A stretch of 64,000 bases of DNA from Cordia subcordata (GCA_028554755.1 JAPTOF010000004.1:379501-443500), one strand, 5' to 3'; shown: positions 1 through 13,200, counted from the stretch's first letter. Numbers and translations are program-made. Notes: generated by a model not told the origin, from the sequence alone.

Positions 1-1960
1 GGTCACCAGCTCTTACGTGATCCCTTCTCTTGACTCTTTTCTTCATCATTTCGGCCCATCTCCCGAAGACATTGGAGACCTCAAATTTTCCTGAAAACTT
101 CATCCTCTGGGCCAACTCTTCTAGAATGTCAGGCTTACCGGCTCGAGAAAAATCGGCTGCAAACTTGTTGTAGTCCAGCTGAGGCGCTTTCATTCCTTTC
201 TCTATCATTTCTTCCAAGTATTTACAAGCCTCGATTGATCTTCCTTGCCTTATAAGCCCTCCTATTAAGACTGTGTAAGAGTTTTCATCAGGACAGCAAC
301 CCTTCTTGTTCATTTCCTCCCAAACTGCACATCCCATGTCGCAGTTCCTAGTCATGAAGAAGGATCTCATCATCATATTGTAAGTATGAATTGTTGGTTG
401 AATCCCACTCTGGATCATTTTCTTGTAAATCCTAACTGCATCATCAGGCATTTGACGGTTTGTCATCAATTTGATAAGAGCATTATACAACTGCGCATCA
501 GGCGGGCATCCTTTTTCCTTCATCTCCATTAACAAACCATAAACTTTATCCATCTTCTTCTGATTCCCGTAACCTTTGATCAGACATGTATAAATTGCAG
601 CATCTGGCTCGCAACCAGAACTGAGCATTTCATCAAGATAGTCGATCGCTTCACTCATCTTCCCTTGCTTGCATAAATCCGTGATTAAGATCGTATAGCT
701 TCTCACATTCAGAGATGGACCCTTAGCCTTCATGACCTCAAACAGCTTGATCGCATCAGACCTTTTTTTACACCTAAGCAACCCATCAAGCATTGTGTTA
801 TGCGCAACAATGTCAGGCTTAAAACCATTATCAATCATCGCATTCCACACCTTCCCGGCTTCCATCAAATTCTTCACCCTGCACCAACCATTAAGCAAAA
901 CAGTGTATGTCTTCAGATTAGGGGTAAATCTAAACTCCAATTTCTCAAACAAAGCTTGCGCCTCTTTTCCGAGCTTTGCCTTCCCCAGCTCGTCAAGCAA
1001 ACAGTTAATGGTCTCAACCCCAACCTTAAACTTATACTTCTTCATTAATTCAAACAAACCAACAGCTTTCTTCCTCTCCTTTGCAGCAGCAAAAGCCTTG
1101 ATCGAAATCTCAAATGTCTCCATCGTGAGGAGACCCTTGTCACCCATTTCTTCGAGAACCGAAACCATAGTCTCGAACTGCCTGGTGTTTCCAAGTATTT
1201 GCATCATCTTATTATAGGTTCTCGAATCATGAGCAAAACCAGGCCTATTAGCCGCCCAACAGAAAAACCGAAATGCCGGTTTTCGAGCATGCTTGAACCT
1301 TTCCAACACATCCACCACCAAATCATGGGTCAAGTTGATCCCGCATTCATCCAAAACCGCCTCCATATTCCGATCCAATGCAAACAATTCATCAATCACT
1401 TTACACACTCTCTCCACCTCCTTCGAATCCGCTCTCGATTTCACGCTTTCGGAGCTATCAACACACTCAGATTCAGCATCAGAATCTGAATCCTCTTTAA
1501 CACCACTACAATAACCCCTACATTTGAGGTGCAAAATCTTTGGAGAGTTCAAATCAACAGAACCAAAAACTGAGGGACTAGGAAAAAAGGGTCTAGCTCT
1601 TGGGAGCCCTAGTTTCAAGATTCTGTGAATATGATCTGACTCAGCATCAGGACCTGAATCTTCTTTTGCAAGACTATAATATCGCAGAATCTTTAGGGGG
1701 CTCCGATAACAATTAGCAAAAGTTAAGGGCCTAGAGATGGAGGGTGGCCCGGGATCTGGGGGTGCTAATGGCAATATCTCTTGAAGAGGATAGAGTGAAG
1801 TGGGGTGTGGCAATACAAATGAAACTTGAAGGTAAGGAAAACAGAGACGATGACGAGTACTAGAATGAAGCAAACGAGACAAGGGCAGAGAGCTACCGTG
1901 AAGCAACTGTCTCTGTAAACCTCGTTGTCGTTGTTGTAATCCTCGTATTTGGGTGGCCAT
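1..1960 (-). CDS. P-class pentatricopeptide repeat (PPR) protein, 3' end outside the window
   Basis: One uninterrupted reading frame runs from an ATG at 1960-1958 to the left edge (at least 653 codons, no intron, no stop seen). The first 60 or so residues are rich in Arg, Gln, Ser and Leu with almost no acidic residues, as in a mitochondrial presequence. About ten tandem 35-residue PPR motifs follow, with typical phrases such as SYTILITDLCKQGKMSEAI, IYTCLIKGYGNQKKMDKVY and TYNMMMRSFF. The C-terminal tail (DYNKFAADFSRAGKPDILEE, then FGRWAEMMKKRVKRR) matches what I remember of Arabidopsis At3g62470/At3g62540/At5g14820, so the stop is probably just outside the window. PPR proteins of this class bind single-stranded organelle RNA; the target here is unknown. 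I preferred this ATG to the upstream one at 2016, whose frame closes after 83 codons without PPR similarity. Confidence 0.93.
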   Translation of the reverse strand, partial: MATQIRGLQQRQRGLQRQLLHGSSLPLSRLLHSSTRHRLCFPYLQVSFVLPHPTSLYPLQEILPLAPPDPGPPSISRPLTFANCYRSPLKILRYYSLAKEDSGPDAESDHIHRILKLGLPRARPFFPSPSVFGSVDLNSPKILHLKCRGYCSGVKEDSDSDAESECVDSSESVKSRADSKEVERVCKVIDELFALDRNMEAVLDECGINLTHDLVVDVLERFKHARKPAFRFFCWAANRPGFAHDSRTYNKMMQILGNTRQFETMVSVLEEMGDKGLLTMETFEISIKAFAAAKERKKAVGLFELMKKYKFKVGVETINCLLDELGKAKLGKEAQALFEKLEFRFTPNLKTYTVLLNGWCRVKNLMEAGKVWNAMIDNGFKPDIVAHNTMLDGLLRCKKRSDAIKLFEVMKAKGPSLNVRSYTILITDLCKQGKMSEAIDYLDEMLSSGCEPDAAIYTCLIKGYGNQKKMDKVYGLLMEMKEKGCPPDAQLYNALIKLMTNRQMPDDAVRIYKKMIQSGIQPTIHTYNMMMRSFFMTRNCDMGCAVWEEMNKKGCCPDENSYTVLIGGLIRQGRSIEACKYLEEMIEKGMKAPQLDYNKFAADFSRAGKPDILEELAQRMKFSGKFEVSNVFGRWAEMMKKRVKRRDHVRAGD

Positions 1961-2255
1961 GTTGGTGAGTGTCGCTGCTGCTCCTTTGGCGGCTGAGCTG
2001 TGGAATGGTTGGGCATTGTGTGTGTGCTGGGAATTTAACTGAAATAAAGCTTTCAAGATTGGAACTTTTTTGGAATTTGTGAGGTGAAGAAGCATTAAAA
2101 TGGAAGAATTTGTGATTGTTGGTGGACGTGGTGTTGGTGGTTGGACTTGACGTCTGTTAGCGTGGGTGTGGCCGGAGTTTGGTGGCGATAGTGACGCCGT
2201 TGAGGGTAGTGAGCTGAGGCTGAGCTGGCCTGTCGATTTGATGTGGAAAAGCTTT

Positions 2256-2304
2256 TGGGCTTCTGTACCAGCGTGAGCCCAACGTGTGTAACTCGTAGTG
2301 GGCT
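2256..2304. promoter_or_regulatory. Cluster of three site II-like (TGGGCT) motifs upstream of the PPR gene
   Basis: TGGGCT occurs at 2256-2261 and 2299-2304, and its complement AGCCCA at 2276-2281, all within 50 bp and about 300-345 bp upstream of the PPR start codon. Site II elements (TGGGCY) are bound by TCP factors and are common in plant promoters of housekeeping genes and genes for organelle proteins. The motif match is seen; the regulatory role is inferred. Confidence 0.4.
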
Positions 2305-3120
2305 GTGATGCTGTCATGCTAATTCCATGTGCTTTTTTTAGTTTCCATTGTATAAGCGATTCAAACACTTGTGGCATGGAATTTGTTTTTATTTATAAAT
2401 AAAATTTATGAGGATTTGTATTTTAACATAAATTATGTTGTTTAGAATTGTATCAAGTTAATTTTATTATTTATAAATTTGAATTGTGGTTGGAACACGT
2501 ATAAACTTAAATAACTGTTAGTTATTTTATTGTAGTTTGATATAGTTACAATTACTCGTATATTGTTAACCGAAAATAAGATGATGATGATAATAATAAT
2601 AATAAAAAAAAGCAAATTAAAAATCGTACTTCATTCAATTAAGAGTATCTCATTGTAGTTGATCTTTTTCACTTGTAATCATAAAAAAAGAAGTGTATGA
2701 AAAGGATAATATCATATTATATTATGTCTTACGAGAATACTTCGTCTTTTTAAATCTTTTTATGGAGTTAGCTTTTATGGAATTACAAATCCTACCTCTT
2801 GAGCTAGTATATGAATATAATTAGAGCAAATTCAATATTTGCAAATCTTAGATTTCTAAATAAATTTCAGAATTTAAATAAATTGTGGCAAACATGAAAA
2901 ATAGTTTAATAATAAATGTTTTAAACTATGAAGAGAGCATCTTTGAGTAATCCATTATGTGACTTAATGGGTGCTTGCCTTTGTATTTTTAAGTTGCCTT
3001 TGTATTTTTTAAGTTGTTTATGATTAAGTGTTCTTTATTTTTTTCACAGTTTGTTAATGAAATCGGCCATTCATGTTATTTTATAACACTCGCTGTAGTA
3101 ATCACAATTTCTAGGACGTA
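2305..3120. other. AT-rich spacer
   Basis: No supported coding sequence. Very A+T-rich, with short ATA/AAT runs near 2580-2605. It separates the divergently transcribed PPR gene and MSH6. Confidence 0.6.
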
Positions 3121-3126
3121 GATTGA

Positions 3127-3830
3127 CCCATGCCACCCAAAGTACGTATAACATGCTTTTCTCATGATAAACCACTGGAATATAATCACGAGTTTGGACA
3201 AGAACGACCTATGGTTATCAAACATTATTGTACGGAGATTGTGGAAGCATGGAAAATTAGAGATATTGGGGGCCAAGGCAAATCAAGGAAACTTTCTTAT
3301 CTGCATTGGTCACTAGTTGATAGATGTACCAAGCTTAACGTGAACGGTTGTTCAAATAAAAATCTTGGCTTGTTTAGAGTATGGGATATTTTTTGTGATG
3401 CACAAAGTTTGTGGGAGCACAATTTTGTTGTGAATATGGGCATCATCTCCAACAATATTGCAAAAATTATGGTAATCTACGAGGGCTCAAGATTGCAATT
3501 TAGAAAGGCATCACCAACTTGGAAACTAAGACTAATTCCAGAGTTATGATAAGTTGGATTGAAGTCAACAATTATTTGTTGGAAATAGCTCTTCCTTATG
3601 TCCAGCAGTGCAGAAAATGGATGAAAAAAAATAAGGGATTTCACCAAAAGCATACTTTCAAGAAGACAATAAGTGTGTCGATTGGTTTGTTAGCTACGCT
3701 CTTTAACTTCCTTTAGGCACCCATTTGCTTTATGAATCTCGTGAATTGTTAAGAAGCTTGCTTGGAGACGATTTGAGAAGAGTTACTCCTCCTAGATTTA
3801 TTATATCTCAATCTAGCTTTAACGTTCTTT
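3127..3830 (+). pseudogene. Decayed RNase H-like (RVT_3) domain of a LINE-type retroelement
   Basis: Joining frames across several breaks gives the order typical of plant RVT_3 domains: an HW...KLNV.GCS strand at about 3304-3356, a D-A-Q-x-L-W stretch near 3400, a SNNIA helix near 3448, an ISWIEVNN segment at about 3544-3570, a QQCRKWM helix near 3604, and the LLRSLLGDDLRRV tail at about 3749-3785. Intact family members have Asp in KLNVDG, Glu in NNIAE and Asp in ETDS. Here the first is Asn (KLNVNG), the second is Lys (NNIAK) and the third falls in a frame break, so all three catalytic acids are gone. This looks like an old remnant of a non-LTR element or a domesticated RNase H-like gene. The family was recognised by eye, not by a search. 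Confidence 0.6.
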
Positions 3831-4140
3831 GTAGAGAAAAAAAAAAGATATTATTTAGTAGAGGCCTCACTTGTAAAGAAAATAAAACAAGTCCAAGTTG
3901 CGAAAGTGTATTTGTTGAAAGACTTTTATTTTTCGGTTTCAAATTAATTTTGAGTTCAATATAATTTAAAAATATTTTAACCCAAACCAAAACAAATAAA
4001 TAAATAAATGGGACATTTCACACATATATTTTTTGCGGCAATAAAAACACATTCATATGCGCGCATGCTTGAGCAAAACAACGGGGTCCGGCGGGAAAAT
4101 GCAATTCCCGCAGGTGGTTCCCGCCATTGAACCCCCACTA

Positions 4141-4147
4141 TATATAC

Positions 4148-4179
<32 letters not shown>

Positions 4180-4192
4180 TTAGATATTACGT

Positions 4193-4230
<38 letters not shown>
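4141..4230. repeat. Compound AT / AC / AT microsatellite just upstream of MSH6
   Basis: Alternating TA from 4141 to about 4161 runs into an uninterrupted AC tract to about 4179. After a 15-bp gap, a pure TA tract covers about 4197-4230. The tract ends 58 bp before the MSH6 start codon, so it lies in the core promoter or 5' leader. Such tracts are prone to polymerase slippage. Confidence 0.9.
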
Positions 4231-4234
<4 letters not shown>

Positions 4235-4288
4235 ACACCCCCCGTTAGTGTTAACACTCCGCTCTCTGGCACACATTTGTTGTTCCCA

Positions 4289-7200
4289 ATGGCTCCGTCG
4301 CGTCGGGCCACAAACGGCCGATCACCGCTAGTCAATCCACAGCGCCAAATCACGTCATTCTTCTCCAAGAAGACGTCATCAGCATCTCCATCCCCTTCTC
4401 CTTCACCATTATCAGTTACCTCCAAACCTAAGCCAAACCTTAACCCCACCTCTCCTACCTCCAGCCCCGGACCCAACACCCCTTCGCCTCTGCAATCTAA
4501 GCTCAAAAAGCCTCTTCTAGTCGTCGGCGGCCCAACGCCGTCCTCTCCTACAACTCCAGATTTTTCAGAGAAATCTTACGGTCAAGAGGTTGTCAATAGA
4601 CGGATTAAGGTCTACTGGCCGTTGGATAAATGTTGGTACGAAGGTGTTGTTAAATCGCTTGATAAAATTTCGGGGAAGCATTTGGTTCAGTATGACGATG
4701 CGGATGAGGAGCTATTGAATCTAAAGGAGGAAAAGTTTGAGTTGATTAATGAACCAGTGAAGAAGCTGCGTAGATTGCGTCGGGTTTCTGTAGTTGTGGA
4801 TGAAGAGGACGAGGAGGAGAAGAAGAAAATTGAGGATTCGGAGAGCAGTGGGGATGATTCGGAGGACGAGGATTGGGGCAAGAGTGCAGAAAAGACAGTT
4901 GCCGAGGACGAGGATGATGTGGAAGATATGGACTTGGTGGATGAGGAACAGAGTGATAGTGATGGAGTTGGGAGTAGGAAAAGGAGTTTAACCCAGAAGG
5001 CAGAGTCGAGAAAGCGCAAGGCGGGTGGGGGTGCAAAGTTGGATTCTACCTCTAACAAGAAAAGTAGGAGTGGGAATGGAGATGTGAAGAAGAGCGTGCG
5101 GAAGGTTTCTTTTGGTGGTACCGGAGGAAAACTCGTCGAGACTAACACGAATACTGTGGATTGTAAGTTAGAGGATTTCTAAACTTCTCTTATGTTTTAT
5201 ATGGTTTTTCTTGTTGTCATTTCTAATTTTCTAATTTGTAGTGATTAAGTTTGGTTCAGCTTTGTGTCAAATCAATTGTTTCTCTCCTCATTGCTGCTTT
5301 ATATGATTCCTGTTCTGTGGATGGCATTGGAATTTGAATATTGGATAAGTCCATTTCTGATTTTTATATTCCTGACTGGTCGTCCCATTGGTTCTTTGCT
5401 GAAGCATCTAAAGTTGTTTTCCGACTAATTAATTGCAAAAGCATTCAATACTGACTAGAAAGATTTCTATGGTAGGTTTTTTGTTTTTATGAGGATCATT
5501 TCGCTGCACTTACTACTCTAAGGTTTATGTTGTGTTTTTGAGTTATCTTTAACTTTTATGGGGAACCCAACTTTCAAAAGTTTCACTGTTCTAGTCTTGT
5601 TATTTTATTTGTTTCTTTTTAAGTCTACACTGGAATTTGCATTAGTGATTAATAAAACACGTGTTATAGACAATGAGTTCTGGGTTATCTGCTTGCAGTT
5701 GGCAAGTCATCCAACTCTGGGAACATGTTAGTGGGTGATGCTGCAGAGAGATTTGGGATGCGTGAAGCAGAGAAATTACGCTTCCTTGGGGAGTAAGTTT
5801 TTTGTTGCATGAGTTTTTTGGATTACCAATCTCGTATATAAAGGTGTAATAACCCTTAGTACGAGTTAAGAGGAGTACTGAAAGTGTCGTGTGCAGTCAT
5901 TTTAAGGCATATCATGTTGATGACGTAATTCTGATTGTTTTTTCTTGGTCGGCTGCTGCAGAGACCGTAGGGATGCCAGTAGAAGGCGTCCTGGAGATGT
6001 GAATTATGACCCAAGGACATTGTATCTGCCTCATGAATTTTTGAAAAGTCTAACAGGTGGCCAGGTAATTTGACATGATGTTTACTGGTTTTGAGGTTAT
6101 TGCTTTCCTATTGGAATGATTGCATTGGTGAAATTTCGCAGAGGCAATGGTGGGAATTTAAATCAAGGCATATGGACAAGGTTCTATTTTTTAAGGTAAT
6201 AGTAGGAATAAATGGAGGATCACTCAAATGTGTTGCTGTTAAATTTTTTTTAGTATTTTCTGGTGATGAATGTAATTGAAATTTGTACTATATCATTTGT
6301 ACTCTTGAACCAGATGGGCAAATTTTATGAACTTTTTGAAATGGATGCACATGTAGGAGCCAAAGAACTTGATTTGCAATATATGAAGGTATTCCGAATA
6401 AATTTATAAACTTTTTTGTTCTTCATAAGTTATTACAGTGTTCCTTAATCCTAGCCATCTCTTTTGAAAGATATCTTTGTAATCTTCATAAGTGATCCCT
6501 GTCATATTCTCTGATTTTTTTGTTTGTAGGGGGAACAACCGCACTGTGGTTTTCCAGAAAAGAACTTCTCAATGAATGTGGAGAAGTTAGCTCGGAAGGT
6601 TGTATAATATAGTTATTCTTGTTACTTTGTTCTTTAGTTTGACATCATACACTTGTCAATTCTGCTTTATCTAAGTTTCAGTGTTTGAGCAGGGATATAG
6701 AGTACTTGTCGTGGAGCAAACTGAGACCCCTGAGCAGCTTGAGGTTCGTCGCAAAGAGAAGGGCTCTAAAGATAAGGTAATTCTTGCACTAAATGTCATA
6801 TTAAGAGACTGATGACAAAGTGGATTTCAATTATTGAAAGGTTTGTTTCCTAGACTAATGAATTGTCTCTAGGTTGTGAAACGTGAAATATGTGGAGTGG
6901 TCACAAAAGGAACGCTGACAGGGGGAGAAATTTTATCTGCAAACCCTGATGCCTCTTACTTGATGGCACTGACTGAAAGCTGTCCAAACTCAATCAGTGA
7001 ACAAGAGAGGGTTTTTGGTGTGTGTTGTGTTGATGTCTCTACAAGTAAAATTATTCTTGGGCAGGTGCGAGGCTATGACTAACACAGTTTCATCTTTAAT
7101 CTTATCATACATGTGGAATGTGATAATAGAAGGGTCTGTTTTTCTGTTCATGCATTGTCTGTACATCTGCTTACTGCATTTCTTCATTTTTACCAATTTG

Positions 7201-10200
7201 TAATAGGTTAGATTAGTTAAGGTGATCACTATGGCCAAATATGTGTGAAATCCATACAGGGGACAGCATAGTCCTCTGCCCTGATACCTTACATGTGTGT
7301 TTGTATATCTGGAAGATCGTTCTGCTTCAGCCTTCATCTAAATACTTGTGATTGTCCGAACTTGCAATTTGATAATGTGAGGGTGTAAAATGATTTTATT
7401 TTAACTTGAATCTAACTTTAAGGTGCCTTGATAATTGCTCTGAATTGCATTTCTTATATTCACAGTACTAAAATTTCTGATCTTTTACCAGTTTAGGGAT
7501 GATACAGAGTGCAGTGCCTTGTGTTCCCTATTATCTGAGTTACGACCAGTTGAAATTATAAAGCCTGCTACACTACTTAGTGCTGAAACTGAGAGGGTTC
7601 TGCTGAGACATACAAGGAGTCCCTTGATTAATGAGTTGATTCCAGTCTCCGAATTCTGGGATGCAGAAAAGACTGTTCTTGAAGTCAAAGGCATCTATAG
7701 GCGTATTAGTGATCAGTCATTTTCTTCTTCCTCAAATAAAGTGGTTCGAGATTGCATAAATTTCCCGGATGAAAATGGCAACTTGGACCACCTGCCTGAT
7801 ATATTATCTGAACTTGTAACTGCGGATGAAAATGGAAATCATGCACTCTCCGCTCTAGGAGGTGCTCTATTTTACTTGAGGCAAGCATTTCTTGATGAAA
7901 GTCTACTCAGATTCGCCAAGTTTGAATCACTTCCACTGTCTGAGTTTGGGGGTATCACCCAAAAGTCATACATGGTCCTTGATGCTGCTGCCTTGGAGAA
8001 CCTTGAGATCTTTGAGAACAGCAGAAATGGGGATTCCTCTGGGTACAGTCTTGCTCACTATATATTCATTCTGATATTACTTCTTTCATGCTTGTTTGAA
8101 ATTTTCTATTTGCTTGCCTTGGGATCTGCAAAGGACGCTGTACGCTCACCTGAACCATTGCATCACGGCATTTGGCAAAAGGTTACTGAAAGTGTGGCTT
8201 GCTAGGCCTCTGTATGATTTAGAGTCGATAAGGGACCGCCAGGATGCTGTTGCTGGCTTGAAGGTACATCTAAGACTCTGATGTTGCAACCTCTGACATG
8301 TTTTGTGTATGTCATTGCTTTGTATTCTGATGTTGTTGCTTTATGAATATTGATTCTGGATAAATGCCATTTTAATATCAGTCGGTTCTGGAGTGACACT
8401 TCATAAGTTATTAGCAAACTAGGAGTTTGCTTGCTTTGCAAAAACCCAATGGAAATGCATGTCCCTGTAAATCCAAAAAGGGAGTGTGCAGAGCTGTGCA
8501 GCCGGTTGGCTTGGGTTGCACACATGACTTATGCTTTGTTATTTTAGTAGATTGCTATACTTGGTCATTGTTGTAATGTACAGGTTGCTACATGTCTTTC
8601 CAGGGAAGTAATTTACCGATGGTACTTGAGTTCCGGAAAGAGTTGTCTAGGCTTCCAGACATGGAACGGTTGCTTGCTAGGATCTTTTCTAGCAGGTGAA
8701 AATAAAAAGCACTCTCATAATATGTTATTTGCTTTGTTGTGCACCAATTTGTATATGTCTCTTCAAAACTTTAGTTGCTCTCTGATTTATTCTGATTCCA
8801 GTGAAGCTAACGGGAGGAATGCAAATAAAGTTGTTTTTTACGAGGATGCTGCTAAGAAGCAACTTCAGGAGTTCATATCGGCTTTGCGTGGATGTGAAGT
8901 AATGGCCAATGCCTGCTCCTCACTTGTTGTCATTTTAGAAAATGTGGACTCTGGGCTGCTACATCATTTATTGACACCTGGTATAAGTTGAATTTATCTT
9001 TTTGGTGTTATGATGCATGTCTTTTTTGGATCTTACATGTGAAGAATATGTGTAGGTAAAGGGCTTCCTGATGTTAATTCAATTATAAGGCATTTCAAGG
9101 ATGCTTTTGATTGGGTTGAAGCAAAGGATTCTGGCCGCATCATACCAAGAGAGGGGGTTGATATGGAGTATGATGCTGCCTGCAATAAACTCAGAGATAT
9201 TGAATCTAATTTGACAAAGCACCTGAAGGAGCAGAGAAAGTTACTTGGTGATGCATCAGTAAGAACTTGCCTGTCACAGAATGATTTTTGATTTTAGGAT
9301 CCTGCTGCATGTCTACTTTTGTGAGACTAACCATCAGTTTATTGTAGATCAATTATGTGACGATTGGAAAAGACTCCTACCTTCTAGAATTGCCTGAAAG
9401 TTTGTGTCAGTCTGTTCCACGGGAGTACGAGTTGCAATCATCCAGAAAGGTAAAATAGAAGATTTTAGGGTTACTGAGATCTAAAGAAAATGGGTCACGT
9501 TGATGTCTCTGATGCATGGAAGAAGTTATAATATTCAGGTTATCGTATAGCACTTGTAAATTCTTCGACACTGCAAGCTGTAGCCAGTTGATAGGGCATA
9601 GACCATTAATTTCCTGACCATGTTCATAGCTAAAGGAAATAAGAGGACATAATTTGGTGCTACATATCTAGTTTTTGTTTTTTCCTCCTAGCACTCGATG
9701 CCAGCACAGCTAGAAGCACTTCTTGGAATCCGGGCATTTGTAATACAATGGATGTGTTGCACAAGTCAATCTGAAAACAATAAAACCTTCTGAGATGTTA
9801 ACATGGTTACTCTTACAGTTGCAGTCAGTATGATCTCAAATGTAGTTCTTCCATTTAGTTAATTATTTGCATTTATAACGTGGGGCAGGAGAGAAGATGG
9901 GTTTGTGGCAGTGGAAAAATTTTCAGTTGTTGGCTAAGTCTTGCCGAGGAGGGGGACAAGAAAAAGGGAAGGGTGTTCTGGAACTTACTTTACAATGGAT
10001 GCATTGAACATTTTAGTTTAATGTCGGCATAGTCAAAAATTAGTTTATTTTGGAGTAAAAGTATGAGTGTATGCATTTATAGACTTTGGCATGTAGCATT
10101 GAATGGTTAAAGGTAACTGCAATTTGACCTGCTTTTTAAAAGGTATTGACTGTTGACATACTCTCATTAATTGGCTAATATTTCTTATCCAAGCATGGGA

Positions 10201-13200
10201 TTAACAATTTTCTTGAAGGTGAAGGATAGGATGAATAGATTTCACTACTGATCTTTCAAACTTATGATCTATAGGGATTCTTCAGATACTGGACTCCAGT
10301 TACTAAGAAATTAATAGGGGAGCTGTTGCAAGCTGAATCTGAGAAGGAATCCAAGTTGAAAAACATTTTGCAGAGGTTAATTGGACGTTTTTGTGAGCAT
10401 CACTGTAAATGGAGACAGCTAGTTTCTACGACGGCAGGTAACTGTGATTCATTTGTTATATGAACCTTTAAAAGATCTTTCTTTCTCATTCTCATCTTTT
10501 AAACTTTTTGTTACAAGGGGCCAGCAACATTTCTTATAGTCAGGGCTGCTTATTGTTGGTGTGTACTCAATGGTGTGTGACAATGAGGCACAAATACAGC
10601 CAAGTTTTACACCCACAAATGTATAGATCGTGTCTAGTACAGTGCGTGTGTACGGGTATCGTCTCCATAGGGGGGCTCCCTTAGTTTGGTCTCTATGTGC
10701 TTGGTGCTTAAAACTAGTTACATGCGTGTATGTGCACTTTCTTTAGGATTAAAGGGAGCTCACGAACAGGAAAATGAACCTAAACTAACCTAATCTAATA
10801 GAGGAACTATAGGTGCCAAGCTAAGGAAATAAAGCTTTACAAGGTGGAAGGGGATCTCAGGTGATTGTGTTGCAACTAGACTCAGGCTATCATAACGGTT
10901 TGGTCTATTTATGGTTCGATTGCTCTCTTTGGTGTTGATTGACGTCATATTCGAGACTAACCTATTAGTATCGTTTCAGACTAGAGATTAGACTTCTATA
11001 GTATTAACTAGTGCTAGTGGGTAGACTAGAGATATACTCCTACCACACTATGCCATCAACTAAGCTTATTAATCAACACACTTAGTTGCAAATAAGGCTT
11101 TTGCCGTTAGGATGGATTAAGGATACGGTGACATCGCTACTGATAGCATTTAAGCACGAAATAACACGTGCAAGTTCACCTATGCATTTTATCAAACACA
11201 TAGACATATTGATTCATGGCAGTAATCAATGTAAACAAGCATATATTAAAGGCCAAAGATATTCGCAAATCTTTTATTCAAAGTCCTAATCTAATATACA
11301 ACATCAATCAACCTAAGATTTAACTTAAATACAAAGCATATTTACAAGAATAAGAAAAGGAATAAGAAACTCCTCTTCAAACCCTTGCTCAAGTCCTAAG
11401 CAAAACCTTTCAATCTCTTGTTATAAGTTTCAATCCTTGCTTGGTTTGGTGTAGGATGGTGGTTTTAGGTGTTTCAGAAGTGGGAAAAAGGGTCAGGGTT
11501 TATTAGGGTATTAAGAAATAAAAGTTCCTCCTTTAATTTTGCTGAAAAGTGCACTTAAATAGGGCTTTCTTGCATATAGCTGGGGGACCAGCTAGTCAAT
11601 CGGCTTCAGAGGGAGGTCAACTGGCCAAAATGGGTGGCATTCTGATTAGGCCGGGGACCTAGCCGGTCGACCGGCCTTCTATCGGGAGGTCGACCGTCCT
11701 TCTTTGTTTTAGGCCCAAATCTTCACTGTTGCATCCGGTCTTCTCCGTTTGCTTCGTGCTTCATCCGGTAGCCTCCAAAGTGCCTTTTCTTGATTTCTTT
11801 ATCTTCAAAACACCGCAAAACTTTGCTCCACATCCCAAGCATCATCAATTAAGCTCCGATCATCACTCCAATTATCACCTAAAACACAAGATATAACACT
11901 TAGTATAGTATTTATGCATCTAAATACATTATGTACAAATATTAATAATTATACATAAACTCTATACTAAATGCACTCAATTATGCTCTAAACACCTCTA
12001 AATTTGTATGCAAAAACTAGATGCAAACGCACACAAATGACACACATCAATTGTGATTACTTGAGGTGAATGAATGATCAATCTCTCTCGTGAATGAGTA
12101 TTTTTGTCACCACATCTCGCCTATTTACTGTGTGAATGAAAATTTAAATTCATGTATTTTATTGTAGTGAACTTTTGGTTAAGTCACACCATATAGATTA
12201 ATAACATAGCTCCATTGCAAACATTAGTACTCAGGGTTGGTACATGGCTTGCATCTGTTCTGGTGAGGTATAATTTGAAAACCTTTTAAACAAAAGGTCT
12301 TCAAGGTTTCATTTAAGTTGTTCAAATTTATCAATGATCCAATATTAAGAATAAAAAGTAATTAAAGAGAGTAACTTACCTTTAGCACTTTGCTGATATG
12401 CTGCAGAATTGGATGTTTTGATCAGCTTATCGATTGCAAGTGACTATTATGAAGGACCAACATGCAGGCCAGTTATATGTTGTGTGTCAAATTCAGATGC
12501 AACGCCATTCCTGAGTACTAAAAGTTTAGGCCATCCTGTTCTTAGAAGTGATTCTCTGGGCGAGGGTACCTTTGTTCCTAATGATGTTACTCTTGGTGGT
12601 TCTGATAATTCAAGCTTTATCCTGCTTACTGGTCCTAACATGGGGGGAAAGTCCACTCTTCTACGTCAAGTTTGCTTGGCTGTGATTTTGGCCCAGGTGC
12701 TCTACCATGATAGTCCTTCTTCTTCTTCTTTTTTTTTTTTTTTTTCCATACTTCACCTTTAGTTTATTCTCTGTGAACTGGTTTCCCTCGGATTTCTGCA
12801 GATAGGAGCTGATGTGCCTGCTGAAAGCTTCAAGATGTCTCCTGTTGACCGGATTTTTGTTCGGATGGGTGCTAGAGATCATATTATGGCAGGACAAAGT
12901 ACATTCTTAACAGAACTGATAGAAACTGCATCTATGCTGGTAAGATTTCATTGTGGCTGCATGAGGACATTTCATTTCATCCTAATTGCTTGGTTGTCCT
13001 CTTCTCATAACCCTTCTTGACATATCCTCTCTTTCCTTTTCATGTGCTCTAAAGAGTTGCATTATGTATTGACTTACCTAGTTACTGAGTTGGTAAGTCC
13101 TTTGATGGGGGTTTGAAATAATTAATGTCTTGATGAACAGAACTTGTGATTAATTTGTAACAGTACAAGAAAACAATTCCCTTTTGTCAGTGAGATCAGC

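Noticed and set aside
732..1514. Plus-strand open frames of 73-161 codons
   Set aside because: They are antisense shadows of the minus-strand PPR gene, which has repeat motifs and a full-length frame.
1765..2016. 83-codon minus frame starting at 2016
   Set aside because: It overlaps the PPR start in another frame, closes early and has no family match.
4687..5148. Ser-rich minus-strand frame of 153 codons
   Set aside because: It is the antisense of the acidic, Glu/Asp-rich linker in MSH6 exon 1.
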